DNA of 64,000 nucleotides from Scedosporium boydii. Its lineage: Eukaryota; Ascomycota; Sordariomycetes; Microascales; Microascaceae. Positions 10,764-23,300 of this stretch are shown here, piece by piece; the stretch's first letter is position 1; each line of letters begins with the position of its first letter. Location of the stretch: positions 1-64,000 of the forward strand of contig NJFT01000036.1 in NCBI GenBank assembly GCA_002221725.1. The letters are read 5' to 3'. The notes beneath the pieces are model-generated. The model was not told the DNA's origin, did no database searches, and saw only the letters and a list, made by a program, of their open reading frames with translations. The translations under genes and the position numbers were made by a program.

Positions 10764-12829
10764 ATGCAGCTCTTCTATCTTATACTCCTCCTTTCCGGAG
10801 CATATAGCGTCCTTGGCGCAGAATGGATCGTTCCTGGTGCTACGTGGACCGATACGGATGGGAAAAAGATCGATGCACATGGCGGCGGCATTTTTAAACA
10901 AGGCAACACGTTTTACTGGATTGGCCATGCGGCTGCAAGTCAGTGCCCACTCAAATCTCGAATATGATGAGAGGATGTTCCTGATGTGCAAGATCATACT
11001 GCTATCAATCGATGCTAGCGACCTCAGAATCGCTGACTTTTCATTCGCCTAGATCAAAATCCTATGCTTTACTCATCTACCGACCTGCTCAATTGGAAGA
11101 ATCTTGGTGCGCAATCTACTATCACAGGGCTTTGGAGGCCAAAAATTGCCACTCCAAACAACCGTTTTTGGGTTGGTTCCCTAGCTTGTTTCTTCTGAGG
11201 AGGCATGCCGCAAGCTTGCAATGCCTTCTTTAGTTTCCCGGCTGATCCGTTTATTCTAATGGGAACGCGTGTAGATCTTTGGTCAACAGGATCGTTATGT
11301 GAAGTCGCTTGCCTCCCCTGAATTAGTGGGACGCTACACCGATTCGGCCAAGGTTCATCTCCCCCCCAGTGACTACTCATACTCGGACACAGGGATGTAC
11401 TATGACGAGGATTCATGTAAGACTATGCGGTGTCTTCGCATTTTATAAAATGGCTTCTCTGACATTGGTATGTAGCAACGTGGTATCTCTTGGCCAGCGC
11501 CGACCACAATACAGTTCAAGTCAACAAGATCAATGCGGACGGTACTGTCGGTGAAAGGGTACTTGCGTTTGGTAAGGGACAAATTCCTCATCTGGTGATT
11601 CCTCCCTGGATACGCTTTGGCTAAAAATAGACGTGGTCTTTAGCTCAAGGGGCCTACGAAGCCCCGGGAATATTTAAGGACAGCGGTACCTACTATTTGA
11701 TCGTCTCCGGCAAGACGGGTTATCGAGCCAACCCAAACAAGGTTTTCTATGCATCCTCTCTATCTGGGCCATGGTCCGGAGGCACGGATATTGCGCCACC
11801 GACGGAGAATACTTATAACTCCCAGAATACTTTTGAGCTTACTATTCGAGGCAGTCAGAGGACCACGCACATCTACATGGGAGACGCGTGGGACTCAAGA
11901 GGAGGGGCTGGCTCTAACTATGTTTGGCTCCCCATCCAAGTTGACCCCAGGTCAGTCATAGGAGATGCTCCGGGAAATTGCGACGTAAATCTCTCGAGGC
12001 TGACTTCTTTGTCCGGCGACAGCACGAAGCGACCAGTCCTGGACTATCACGCTATGTGGAAAGTTGACGTCGAGACGGGCGCGGTTTCGTACCCGACTAC
12101 GAGAAAACTCTATGCGGCGTACGATGCCTCACTTCGGGAAGTTTCGGGTATGATTTACTTCGTTCAGACATTGCCATTATTATATTCTTCTTGCTAAGGG
12201 CTAGATGTAGGCGAGGGCAAGCACCCTAATAGCATCACTAAACGCTCCGTGCGGCGAAGTAAGTACCACAATGCCCAGAAACCCTAGACCATGAAAACCA
12301 ATGCTGACATGACGCGGCCACCAAAAAGTCAATTCTGACCATGAAGTTGTATTTCATAACGTCACTGGCACGGGAAATCGGCAATGGCTCTCCTTCCACT
12401 ATACTGTTAATGACCCAGAAGGTATTGTTGACCTTGCGCTCCGCTGCCTCGACATTTACTTCCTCTCCGCTTCGTCTCTCTTCTTTCACTCTCTTACTTT
12501 TTTTTTTCGACACACGCTCTTTCCCATCATTGCCTACATATATACATGCTAGCTAACCATTCCCAGCGGGAGAGGCGCACATTTTTGTCAATGATGATAA
12601 ACTGCCAACCAACGTTTCTGATATGAATTGCCGTGCTGGTTACGCCAAGACTATTCCTGTACAACTTCTGTTAGAACCCGGAGATGCCAACACCATCAGA
12701 ATCGGGGCCAATGGCAGTCCTGGTACGTTCTCTTCCTTCTTGTCTGTCATTGCGGCAAACTGGTACTAACATGCGTGCGGATAAGACTTTGAGGTCTTTC
12801 TCCATGGGCTTGAACTTCACAATGACTAA
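10764..12829 (+). CDS. Secreted GH43 galactanase-like glycosidase (about 330 aa)
   Basis: A signal peptide (MQLFYLILLLSGAYSVLGA) precedes a five-bladed-propeller glycosidase of family GH43, closest in wording to fungal exo-beta-1,3-galactanases that trim arabinogalactan side chains. I infer ten short exons: 10764-10938, 11053-11171, 11275-11416, 11476-11571, 11644-11950, 12023-12147, 12211-12258, 12347-12421, 12567-12722 and 12786-12829. Phase is kept throughout. Marks include GTFYW-like NTFYWIGHAA, SSTDLLNWKNLG, WRPKI, QGAYEAPGIFKDSGTYYL (the Glu-bearing acid region) and SLSGPW. The last about 90 residues (GYAKTIPVQLLLEPGDANTI) resemble a CBM35-type carbohydrate-binding module. The 24-codon stretch 11951-12022 is treated as an intron although it is open. 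The exact substrate is inferred. Confidence 0.8.
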
Positions 12830-14179
12830 GCAATCCATTGCTTGCATCGATAGAAGTTGGGGACATCTTTTCGTCAGAGCCAAGGAAGATTTCGATGCTC
12901 TAATTACTATCGTAGGAAGACATCAGACTTCCTCTCAAAAGGATATGATCATTGTCAGTCCGCAGAGATCTAGATCTCTGAAACGAGCGACTGCTATACT
13001 CAAATATCTACTTTAGCTTAGTATTTTTTTTTCTTTTTTTTACGTGCTCCATAGTCGGTGAGCAGTACTAGCACTACCTGGCATGCCATCTGCAGGTACT
13101 TCTAGTGCTGCTCTACATAAAAAGCTTGTCTAGGAGGGAGGTCGTATCACAGAGTGAAAAGATGCAGTAGTAGCTATAGAGCTGATGCAGGTCAAGTATG
13201 AATCTAGTATAATGTTATCACTATAATCGCTATCCTCCTCTAATTCCTATACGGATCTCATTCCCCCTTGTATACTTCTCTAGGTTCCTATTGTAACTCT
13301 CTCAAAAGTAATACTATCTTGTAGAGGCCTCCCCGAGGCCTACTGCTAGCTCCCTCCCAACGCATAGTATCGTAGGCACTAGCGCTTATTTCAGGCGATT
13401 CCTTCCGCTCCTGCTGTCAGACTTCGTCGCCACCCGGCTTGGTCTCCACTTGCCCTGGTGTGGCTGCGGCCCTGCAGCTCTCCGAGCGCATCCGATTTAA
13501 CCACCCTCACGTCATTCGCCAGGCGTCTGTCCTAACACGCAACATTTACCACAAGAATCACTTGGCACCCGAGCTCGTGCGGGAATATCCAGATTCGTTA
13601 ATTATACCTTTCTATCTGTGGATCACCGACTTTGACATCTTTGCCAACGCGGAGGAGCATTTCGACCAGCTTCTGCAGGGACGTCCGGAGTCATAAACCT
13701 GGTAGCTTGGAGGACCTTTCGCTACCTGCAGGAGGGGATTACAGCGCCATGCTTCTGGAGAAGAGAGCTCCAGAAGAGAAGCTCCAGAAGAGAAGCTCCA
13801 GAAGAGAAGACACGCGGTTTGGTTCGTAGTCCGCTCGGCGTGCCGGAACTACTCGCTGTTCTTGGGAATACCCTCTTTCTAGATTCGCAATCTTTATCTA
13901 TACTTCTAAAATTTTCTAAACCCGGCAAGAAGAGGTATAGATCCCTCGAGCGTGTAGAAACAGTAGCTTTACCGCGGCTTCTCCACCCTCACAAAATAGA
14001 ATCTACTGTAAAACTACTTAATATAAATGAGTTAATAGCTGAGTGATATCAAATATTTATGACGAGAACTACAAAAATTTCTCAACGTAAATATCCTTGC
14101 AGCAATTTAGTGCTTCTTAGCTCTCGACAGAATCTAGCCTCAGCAGCTAGTAAAATCATTTATTATAGAATGCATCGTT
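12830..14179. other. Spacer with short unrecognised frames
   Basis: Contains an 85-codon + frame at 13439-13696 that reads like protein (YPDSLIIPFYLWITDFDIF) but has no recognised domain and no exon partner; it may be a gene fragment. Several AT-rich runs and a small tandem repeat at 13767 are present. No intact gene is supported. Confidence 0.4.
13767..13808. repeat. Tandem repeat, 14-bp unit x3
   Basis: Three consecutive copies of GCTCCAGAAGAGAA at 13767, 13781 and 13795, followed by a partial copy. Not inside a recognised gene. Confidence 0.85.
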
Positions 14180-15880
14180 TCAACTCAACCTACCGGACGT
14201 ATCAAACACCACCTCTCCCTCGAACCATGTCTTCGTTATGAGGGCGTTTGCAAAGTCACCTTTAGTCAGGTCTCTGTCGACGGCTATGAAGTCTGCCTTT
14301 TTACCAACAGTGATAGAACCACTCTCCTATAGCAGACTGTTAGTAGATTTATTGAACACCATTTCATCAATACGACATACAGTTTCTTTTCCAACAGCTT
14401 TTGCTCCGTTGATTGTGAGCATCTCCAATAGGCATTCGGCATTCAGCGCCAATCTGGCCAACAAGGCGCGCAATAGAAGGCAGCAGTGGTAACAGCATGC
14501 CGAAAGCCCAATCACTGCCAATGGTGAGACGATTTTTCGCCTCAACCATGCCGGGGAAGTCATAGCTGGGCACTCCGTCTTCGAATGGGCGGTCAAAACA
14601 CATAGCGGGGGACATTTCAGCTGTAACGTCGAGCTCTCGAAAACGTGGGATATCCTCTTAATATTTGTTAGAAATCGGGTTCATGGCGTTCCTGGTAGTA
14701 TATACAATCACCTACCTTCATCAACCCTTGAGCAGTGGGCCATCTCATGCAGCGGGCCACTAGGGTTATTCTTTCGGACCATGCTGATAGCGTCCAAGGT
14801 TAGCTTGGCAGCCCCTTTACCCATCGCATGGACTTTGCAAGTCATCCCTCTCTGGTCGCATCTCCCAATAAGCTCTGGAAGATCGGGCTGGAGAATGTTT
14901 TTCATATCAGGGTTTCCGTGCTCATCCAAATCAGAAAGCGTCGCCGCTGGTCCCGCGGGTATACCATCCATCATGAATTTCACAAACCGTGTGTTCACGT
15001 GTTTGCTGGAATACCGGTCTGCATTTTTAATCAGCTCCTCAGGGTCAAGGAGAATCTCTCCTGAAAGCCATTCGTTCTTGTACAAAATATGAGTTGAGTA
15101 ATCCATCTTAAGCTGACCCTCATCGTCAAGTTCGTGGAGAACTTCGAGTAGGAGTCGGTTAGCTGAAGCCTCCTGACAAGAAGTTACTCCGTTGCGATGT
15201 AGCTCTTTAACTGCACGCTTCAGAGCTGTTTTGACATGGGTGAAGGTGGGTCGTGGTACAGCCATGTTGGCTCGGCCCATTGCTTCTTGCCCACAAACCT
15301 TACCGGTCAAGCTGCCGTCCGGCCTACGGCCGAATATCGACTTGCTGGTATCTGGCTCGGATTGGATATCAAAGTCGGCCCTCTGGAGGGCAACCGTATT
15401 TAGATATTTAGCGTGGCCTCCGAAACCGTGGATCAAAACCGGCTTCTCCGGCCAGTTCTGGTCAAGCAGGGCCCGGTCAAAATCCTCGATTGCGATTAGA
15501 ACGCCAATGATCCAGTCTGCATAAACGCGGTGATAGGCACACCCGCCGAAGCCAGACTTCATGCGTTCCGATAAATTAGTAATATCCGTATCCATGTCCA
15601 TGAGGATATCTCCCAGGAGGTGGAGGCCTGAGTGGAACGTATGAACGTGACTGTCGTGGATACCTGGCATAATGAATTCACCACGCAGGTCGCTGACGAT
15701 AAGGTTCTCTTTTTCTGCTTTGGCTTTGATCTCTTCGGTGCTTCAGACGGCCATAGACATTCCATTCGGCGAAACGATGAAGCCGCCAGCCCACGGCTGA
15801 GCCTTGTTAACAGTATAGACGTTGCCGTTGATGTAGGCAACGCTACCCTCGGGAATGGTGGAGTCCTTAGACGTAGGCAT
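14180..15880 (-). pseudogene. Amidohydrolase (YtcJ-like family 3), disabled
   Basis: Reads as a metal-dependent amidohydrolase from an ATG at 15880: GSVAYINGNVYTVN, then the metal-binding MPGIHDSHVH, KVHAMGKGAAK, MAHCSRVDE and the C-terminal NRLTIGSDWAFGM, with KKADFIAVDRDL as the closing beta-sandwich. Two introns near 14719-14655 and 14389-14333 restore phase. Two lesions break it: an in-frame TGA at 15743-15745, where the family has Gly in an AVGS-like turn, and a perfect 7-base tandem duplication (GGCATTC twice, 14431-14444) that shifts the frame inside the conserved C-terminal helix. The frame on each side is otherwise clean, so loss looks recent. A sequencing error at both sites is the alternative. 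Confidence 0.8.
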
Positions 15881-17089
15881 GTTGATGAGAATGATAATAG
15901 GAGTAGATGGCTATGACAGACGAATGCTAATACAAATGAATTGTATGAATTGTTCACAATAGGGTAATACAGTAGATACGCAGAGATTACCGATGCCCGA
16001 TGAGTTAAAAGAGCGTGAGGACGCTCGACTACTCGCACACCCCCCCCCCCCCAACACACAAACATATATATACATATATATATGCGTAACTAAACCTTAG
16101 CTACTACAAATTCGCCCCGCTGTGCGTGCGGCGAGCTTAAGAGCCTATTTTTATTTTGGCATTAGCTCTTGAAGATCAACGGATGCGGGGCTTTCGTCAA
16201 AGGGGGAATATGATTCGCGGACGCCCTTCACCGACCCTCCTTTACGCTTTTATACCGAGATTTTTAGACCGAAGCCTGGCTTTCGTTCGTTCCCTCCATC
16301 GAACCCCGTTATTTTGAGTGGATTTTTCCGAGTTATACGGGGTGAAGGTTGCCTTTCGATAGGGTAACTGCCGAGGACCGAAATCGTTGAAACGCAAAAA
16401 TGCTATCAAACCCGAACCTCGCACTTCATGCCGAGGTTTGGCCAGCTCACCAAGGGGACGAAACAAATGATTAACACGCAAGCTGGCTTTACTACCGGCC
16501 GAGGCCGAAAACCCTCGAGAGGCAATTGTAGGTTTCTGAGCTTATCTTTATTCTCTAAACCTCCCCTACTAGTTAACGGACATCTACCTGATCCTATCTG
16601 CCGAGGTCGTCTTACCCAACGTCTGAAGTAATAGGTTCGACGGGCTGGGATAGATGAAAAAGGGGGGGGGGGGGGGGGGGGTCTGCGTCTGCGTGGTGTA
16701 CATTCCACACTCGACGCTCCAGATCCACATCGCAGTATTTCCATCCCTCTAATAATAAGTTGTTATTATATAGCCATCAAATCTCATCGATGTTTGAATA
16801 CTATCTACATCTCACAGAAATATCTTTGAAACGTAGTCAAATGTCGGCACTGTCGAATGAGACATTAATAGTTATGTAAGGACCCGTTACCGCCTACCCC
16901 ATGATAGCCAAACTATTATAGACGACTAGATCACCGTCCGTGATGGTGGGGTGAGGCTACGCTACCTTCTATCTTATGATAACTGTGGCCCTTGCTCACC
17001 CTTGCTTAGACTGGAGCAGCAGCCTCTCAGCTCTAAAGAAGATCTAGGGGCATGTAGGTGCTATCATGTGTCTTTCCGTGTCTGGGCGG
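15881..17089. other. Spacer with homopolymers and a TA microsatellite
   Basis: No gene seen. Contains a poly-C run near 16039-16051, a TA-rich microsatellite near 16063-16084, and a poly-G run near 16663-16681. The intervening sequence does not encode a recognisable protein. Confidence 0.6.
16663..16681. repeat. Poly-G homopolymer
   Basis: A run of about 19 G residues in an intergenic spacer. With the poly-C run about 600 bases earlier on the same strand, it is a pair of complementary homopolymers. Confidence 0.9.
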
Positions 17090-17879
17090 CTAGGCTATCT
17101 TCGAGAATAGTCTTTTTAGTCGTGACATGGTTGACCGCGCCGCTTTTCGCCGTTTCTCCTCTTCTCGTTTTGCCTCTTCGATAATATTTTGGCTTCTTGC
17201 TTTCCTGTTCTCCAACACTTCACGCGCTACCTCTCTGAATACTTCATCCACACCTTCTCCTGTTCGAGGACACACCACCGCGACTTTTACGCCGAGCTTG
17301 TTGGCGAAGTCGTAGCCCCTCTCGGCCTTTCTTTGCCATTCTTCTTCCCTTTTCTTCCTCTCCTCACTGCTGAGCACTTCGGGTTCAATCTCCGGATCCC
17401 CGTATCTGGGGATGCGGATGTTCCAAGGAACCTCAATATCCTTCATGATCGCCACTCTTTCAACGATATATTTGCTGACGTCCAAGCTAGAGAGGGACTT
17501 GACTGTCTCTAATCTAAATTTCAAGGTCTCCTCCATAGCTATCGGATTTTCCGTGGCAATGACTGAGATCATGGCATGCGCAGGTCCGAGGGTGGCAAAG
17601 AAATTGCTGTGGCTGGTATTGGCAGAGAGAGGACAGAGATCGACGATTACTTTTGTGTCCTCCAGGTCGATAAGTTTTCGGTCCGACTCACCATCGGTCG
17701 GGTCATAGGAATTGTCGAAAATTCCGATGACGAACTAATCCTAGTTTCAGCGCTTAAGAACTGAGGCATTCCCGGAAGAAAAGCAGTTGAGGGAGCAAAC
17801 CGACCCGCCGGATCAAGGTTGTTCTACCGGAGCCGGAGCCCCCAAGGACAAAAATACGCACTTCTTGCGGCCTGGACAT
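17090..17879 (-). CDS. Ras-like P-loop protein with degenerate GTPase motifs (239 aa)
   Basis: Exon 1 (17879-17805) encodes an N-terminal beta strand and P-loop, VLGGSGSGRTTL; exon 2 (17734-17090) continues FVIGIFDNSYDPTDGESDRKL, matching the Ras switch I layout (DxYDPT followed by a YRK-like segment). The Walker A lysine is Arg19. The DTAG-type G3 motif is replaced by VDLCPLSANTS, and an NKxD motif is not evident, but a G5-like PRTGEGVDEVFREVAREVL is present. The tail is a charged coiled-coil-like helix (NIIEEAKREEEKRRKAARST), ending without a CAAX box. It may be a nucleotide-binding-deficient pseudo-GTPase. The intron donor GTCGGT is not ideal, so the N-terminus is the least certain part. 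Confidence 0.7.
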
Positions 17880-18655
17880 TGGTAGTTATTGAGACGATGT
17901 CCTTCCGAAATAGTATGCCGACTTGGCTTCGGTGGAAGAGGAGATGCCAAGCAAGGAAGCACCCCTCTTTTCATCGAATCATCGCGGCGTCACGTCCAGG
18001 CGATTAAGCGCCCGCAATTCTTACCGCTTAAAACAGTCGTTTATAGGTTACTATATATAGAAGCTCTTATAAATTACCTGATAATCTTTTTTTTTTTCTT
18101 TTGGGTTGTTGTTATGTATTTTCTTTTTAGTACGCAGATAAAAAAAATTTTTTCTCTAAGAAAAGAAGAAAAATAAAAAAAATTTTGTTTTTTAATAAGA
18201 GAATAAATCTCTCGAATAATAATACATAATTTTTATACTAATAGAAGGTTTGTTATACTAATTTGAAATAAGAATGACTTATAAAATATAAAATATACAT
18301 TAGTTCCCTTCGTGAATCATGTCGATGTTTCGAGCCAGAAATATTATCAACCGAGGAGAATTCTTAATACAATGCGGGATAAATATCGCCTCACAGGTTG
18401 GCTAAAGGACAAAGCAAGACAGGTCTGATCGTTTAGACTTACTACCGGCTGGAGGAAAACGGCAGTTGGAAAAGAGCGAGGATAACTCATGTATATTAAA
18501 AGAAAATAAATAAAACCCCCCCAGTTTAGTCTGAATCTACCCATAGCCTGGCCCCCAAGCGTGCCAATAGTGTGTTTCTCTCGATGATAAAAACCAGATA
18601 TTCGGCCCAACCGTACGCCCATGGGAAGACTTGCTACTTATATCGATCACGCCCT
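17880..18655. other. AT-rich spacer
   Basis: From about 18020 to 18310 the sequence is very AT-rich, with A and T runs. No gene is visible. Consistent with RIP-altered or heterochromatic DNA, but not proof of it. Confidence 0.55.
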
Positions 18656-20341
18656 TCAAGGCTTCCAGCGGAAAGCTGGATGCTTCCAGTCCAGGTCTTG
18701 GATCTGTTGCTGCGACATCCCGCTCAGCTCTGCGTCAATATTCCGATTATCCCTCTTCTTGTTATCCCTCTTCATCCAGATCAAAGTGAAGACACTGAGT
18801 ATCAGAATGGTGCCGGAGGTGGCCAAGTTAAGACCGTTTCCAATATGATAATCTGGGCCGTCCCAAGGAAGGAATGACCAAGCCGAAACAAGACCGCCGA
18901 TATTGCCCATCATCACGTTCATGCCAATGGCCGCACTGCGAGCGGTGTCGCTGACGACATTCGCCGAAACTTGAGCGTTGGCCAAAGGACCGAAAGCGAA
19001 CATGGAAGACGCGATGAGGAACGTGGCACCGTAGCGGACAGACTGGTCATAGGATCCTAGGAACATGCTGTAGCCGATCATGGAAATGGGTGCGCAGATG
19101 ATAAAGAAGATCTGGCGCCTGTCCATGCGCCAACTGAAGAGAGGGAACAGGACGGTGAAGAAGGCGCCGACGGCATACGGAGGGACTGTCCATAGTTGTT
19201 GCTGGATAGTGGTCTTCTCCTTGTAGATGGACTTCACGATGGTTGGCAGGAAGAAGCCTAGTCCTTGGACCGTCACGTTATCGAATAGGAAGACCAAGGA
19301 AGTGCTGAGCGTGACAGGAGACAGGATACCTCGCTTGAGCTTGATTTTATCCATCTTATCCAGGACCTCAGTAGTACCAACACGCTCAGACTTTACTCGG
19401 GCAATTGCGAGCTCCTTTTCGGCCTGGTTCAGCCAGCGGGCCGTTTCCGGGCGATCGGTGAGGGTCGCGAAGCTGATAAGTGCAAGGCCGATGGTGATGA
19501 TGCCTTCAATAGCGAAGATCATGCGCCAGCGATGTAATCCGCCGAAATGGTCTAGAGACAGAATCGCCGAAGCCAAAAGGCCACCAAACGCGCCGGCAAG
19601 AGGCGCCATGACGATATAGAGCGAGAGACGGAAGACGAGCTCAGAACGGCGATACCAACGGGAGAGGTAATAGGCGATTCCGGGCAGCATGCCAGCTTCG
19701 AAGATGCCAAGAATGAAGCGCACGACGGCAGCTTGCGGGATGGTCTTCACGAACGCCGTACCCAGCGATGCTATTCCGAAAAGAAGCGTTACGATGGGGA
19801 TAAACCAACCCGGACCCATCCATTTGCAGACGATATTGGAGGGAATCTCGAAGACGATGTAGGAGATGTAAAAGGCGGTGATGATGATGTTGTAGTCGTA
19901 GCCCTTCATGCCAAGGTCGGTATCGAGGCCGGCGATCTTCGCGTTGCCTGTGAAGGTAGGATTGGGGGGGTTAGCAACAGCCTGCCAATTGCCGTCATCT
20001 TGCCAACGAGGGGATTTATCTTCTTACCGATATTGGCGCGATCAATAAAGCAGAAGAGGTATAGTAGGGCTACTGTCGGGACGACGTAAAGATCGATCTT
20101 CAACCGTAAACGGCGCTCAGCAACGGGGTCAATGTAGACGAGAGACTGGCCATATCTGTGAAAACGGTTGGCTTAAGTTGAACACGAAACAATTGAACAG
20201 TTTCGACGAGAAGGAGCATACTTACTTGTCTGTCGCGGCATGACCACTCTCTGCGGCTGTCCGCAAAGTGGAATCCTTGAGGGCCTCGATATTGTCATCG
20301 GTCCTCTCGATAGATTCTACAGTTGGCTTCACGTTGGTCAT
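18656..20341 (-). CDS. MFS transporter, Dal5/allantoate-permease type (511 aa)
   Basis: Plasma-membrane carrier of the anion:cation symporter branch of the major facilitator superfamily, which moves small organic anions such as allantoate, vitamins or carboxylates. Three exons: 20341-20226, 20155-20028 and 19947-18656, total 511 residues, the usual length. A hydrophilic N-terminus leads into DLYVVPTVALLYLFCFIDRANIGNAK, the hallmark first segment, then YNIIITAFYISYIVFEIPSN, FILGIFEAGMLPGIAYYLSRWY and GWRMIFA-like HRWRMIFAIEGIITI, with about twelve hydrophobic segments and a charged tail (WMKRDNKKRDNRN). The substrate is unknown. Its upstream side faces a 4-kb gene-poor region. Confidence 0.93.
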
Positions 20342-23300
20342 GTTGGGCGGTGGGTTGAGCTCTTTGCCCAGTCGAATAAAGAGGCAGCTCGTTTCAGACG
20401 CGACCTGGTGAGGAGGAATGCGCTTGATGGCGAATTGAGTGAGACCTTGAAGCGAACGCGTTGATGCGAAACGAAACAGAAACGGAGTTATTTATACAAG
20501 GTTGATCAGCGTCGAGCACATCAATTTGCCGATCCTTATCGCCGGGTCGTCCCCTCCCAAAATACTACGCTTCGCTTCGTGGTGTCTTCACCCTCGTCCA
20601 AGGAGGAAGGGAAAAGGCGTGCGAATTTGTACCTGATGATCCATGCACGTCCAACGTTTCATTGGTTATATCGAGTATTAAGGCGCGTCATTAGTGAGGG
20701 CAGGCTCACTCGGTACAACGTGTCGGCATTTTTCAAACTTCGCTCTCACTTCGCAGATATTGGGTATTCTATCCTAGATATCTCAAATGCAATTTTTCTG
20801 GGGTCCCCGTGGGGAATAGCCAAACAGGGAACCGGGCAAGTGGGGCCGGGATAGGAAAACTCTCTCTGAATGCCACACTGACTTTGTTCAAAATAGATCC
20901 TGCCATAGGATGGGGGACAGGTTCTTGGCGGGCGGGTACGAAGTACTCTCTTCTGCAAAGGCCCAGGCTCCGTGGAGACGTGCATCCCCCCCCCCCGGGC
21001 CTTTTTGCATCAGCACCAGGCGTGAGCATGATACGCCACCGCCACCGGAAGCAAGGACGGTGATAAAGGGACGCTTGAAAATGTGAATACAGTTAGTGCT
21101 TACCTTCGTACCTCTGTTTGACAGGACTTATCTATAACCATAACCACGAGTTCATCCAGTCATTCCCTCTCCCATCAAGTCCTTCAAGAACCAAAGCTTA
21201 TCCCGACGTGCCTCGGTACCTGCTGTGCTCTGGAAGACCAGGCGGTCAAGCTAGCGACAAGTATATGACTCGGAAACCTGCATGTCTTGCATCAGTGGGG
21301 GCAAGACTCCATTACTGTGCAGTGCACAATGTTTGTCTTGTTTGAGCCTTCCAAGACTGCTACAGTAACACCGGTGTGATGCCAAGGTGGCTAGCCACAT
21401 GTACGTTGGACTCCGAGCCAACAGCAAGGTTCGCTAGGGTGAGAGCCCAGCCTGCGTCGCATCGGAGAGATGGCGAGCGTGGCAGCACAGGGAAGCACAG
21501 GGCAGCACAATCCATATCGATCCTCGTGCATTGAAGTACGGCGGTACGTGGTACGTGAGTACTCCTGGACCGTCTGAGCCTAGAACCATCTGAGCCCAGC
21601 ACCATCCGAGTCTGGCACCATCTGGGCAGAAGCTTCGACACGTCCCTACAATCCACCTTATCTGGGAATCCATTTCCGATCATGAAATCATCGGAAAGCG
21701 GCCTCATTGGTCCACCATGTCCCCCAGGCTCCTCAGCACCAGATTAAACTCTCAGGTTCCCCAGAAAAATCCAAGATTGCCCCATCGAAGCTAATATTTA
21801 AAAGGAAATCTTAAGGATAATTAATGGGGAAGGTGTCATTGACAGCGCACAGTCCTTGGCTTACGAAGAGGTGCTGTCGTCGGGTTTCAGATCGGCATTT
21901 TTAGCGTTGTGCCAGTCTCGGGCTAGAATGAAGCTATCTCCCCGTGGAGAATCGTGGGGTTAAGCTCAGAGCATTTGCCTTCGTTCTGGTAGGCCAGCTT
22001 GATCCAGCAAAGTGCCGATTTGGAGAACCGAAGGCGGGGAACGTTTATTGGTTTATGCCACCTTTCCTGGTTTGGTATCACAGTCACAAGCAAACAAGTT
22101 TAATGGGTCAAGGGGAAAAAAAGGGAAAGAAGAGAAAAAGAAAATATTACAGGAAAAAATGAAACAAATTAAGACAAAAAGTATATGAAAATATCAAATT
22201 ACTGGGCATATAGTAGGATGGAGCCTGGGAGCAAAGGAGCAAGCTGTCTCCATGAATCGTGAGGTCCTACTTCGTAGAGAGCCCTCACTTCTGCTACACT
22301 CTGCCAGTTACCGGGCTTTCAGTCCATTGACGCCATGAGTTTCGTCCTGAATACATGAGTACGAAGTAGCGTAGATTGCCTTGATCCAGTCTGTCCAAAT
22401 GGAGCGACAGTAAAATCCGGGGAGGATGGCTTACGGTTATTTTTAAATAACTGTAACTGGCAGATAACCGTTGAAACTACTATATAACCGTCAGAGGGGG
22501 TATAAGGGTGATATAACCGTTAAATAACTGGTGGCTTACGGTAAGTGCCCCCCACCGTCCCCTACTGGATTGTTGAGAAATCTTAAATGTTGCCCCCGCG
22601 CAGTGTTCTAGTCTCAATTTGGACTAATGTTACACTTCCCATTCCCCAGTTTGGTGACATCTCGCCAAGCAGCCCTTCGTTGTTACATTCTACCCCGGAT
22701 CCGATGAGTCCGAAGGGAGCCTCTATGCAGTTTGCCGAGGCATCCCATTATCGGAAGCCAGGCTTCAGCATCCTTGCAGAAAGTCTGGGTGGGTGGCTTA
22801 TGGACCGCACACCCCGATAGAGCATCCCCGGTCATGGATGCGTTGGCAGAGGGACCCCGGCAGGGGGCAGGGGGCTGAGGGCGATGGGTCGATTCAGGGG
22901 ATTCACGAGACATTCGATAGTATCAAATATATTTTATTCTTCAGCTTCTTATCATCGCCATTTCCACATATCTCGAGATCTCGTAAGATGTGCACCGACG
23001 TCGCGCCAAAGGATGGCCTCGTGACAAAGGTAACAGACGAGAATTCTGCGAGTGTAGATGTTACGTCCAGATGCCATGTGAATGCCTATTGTCCATTTGG
23101 TCGTGTTCCAATCGGTAAATGACGAGTCATTCCAGGTATAGCGCCAAACGCTGGTTGAAGCTGACGGAGAAAGACTCCGTGCTTAACAGCACAACGCTAT
23201 CATCTGTTTGGCTGTCGATATCACTAACCACATTGAAGTCCATGCCGAAGAACCACACCGGTTGATATAGGACAACAGGTTCCAATGGCGGCTGCTGAAA

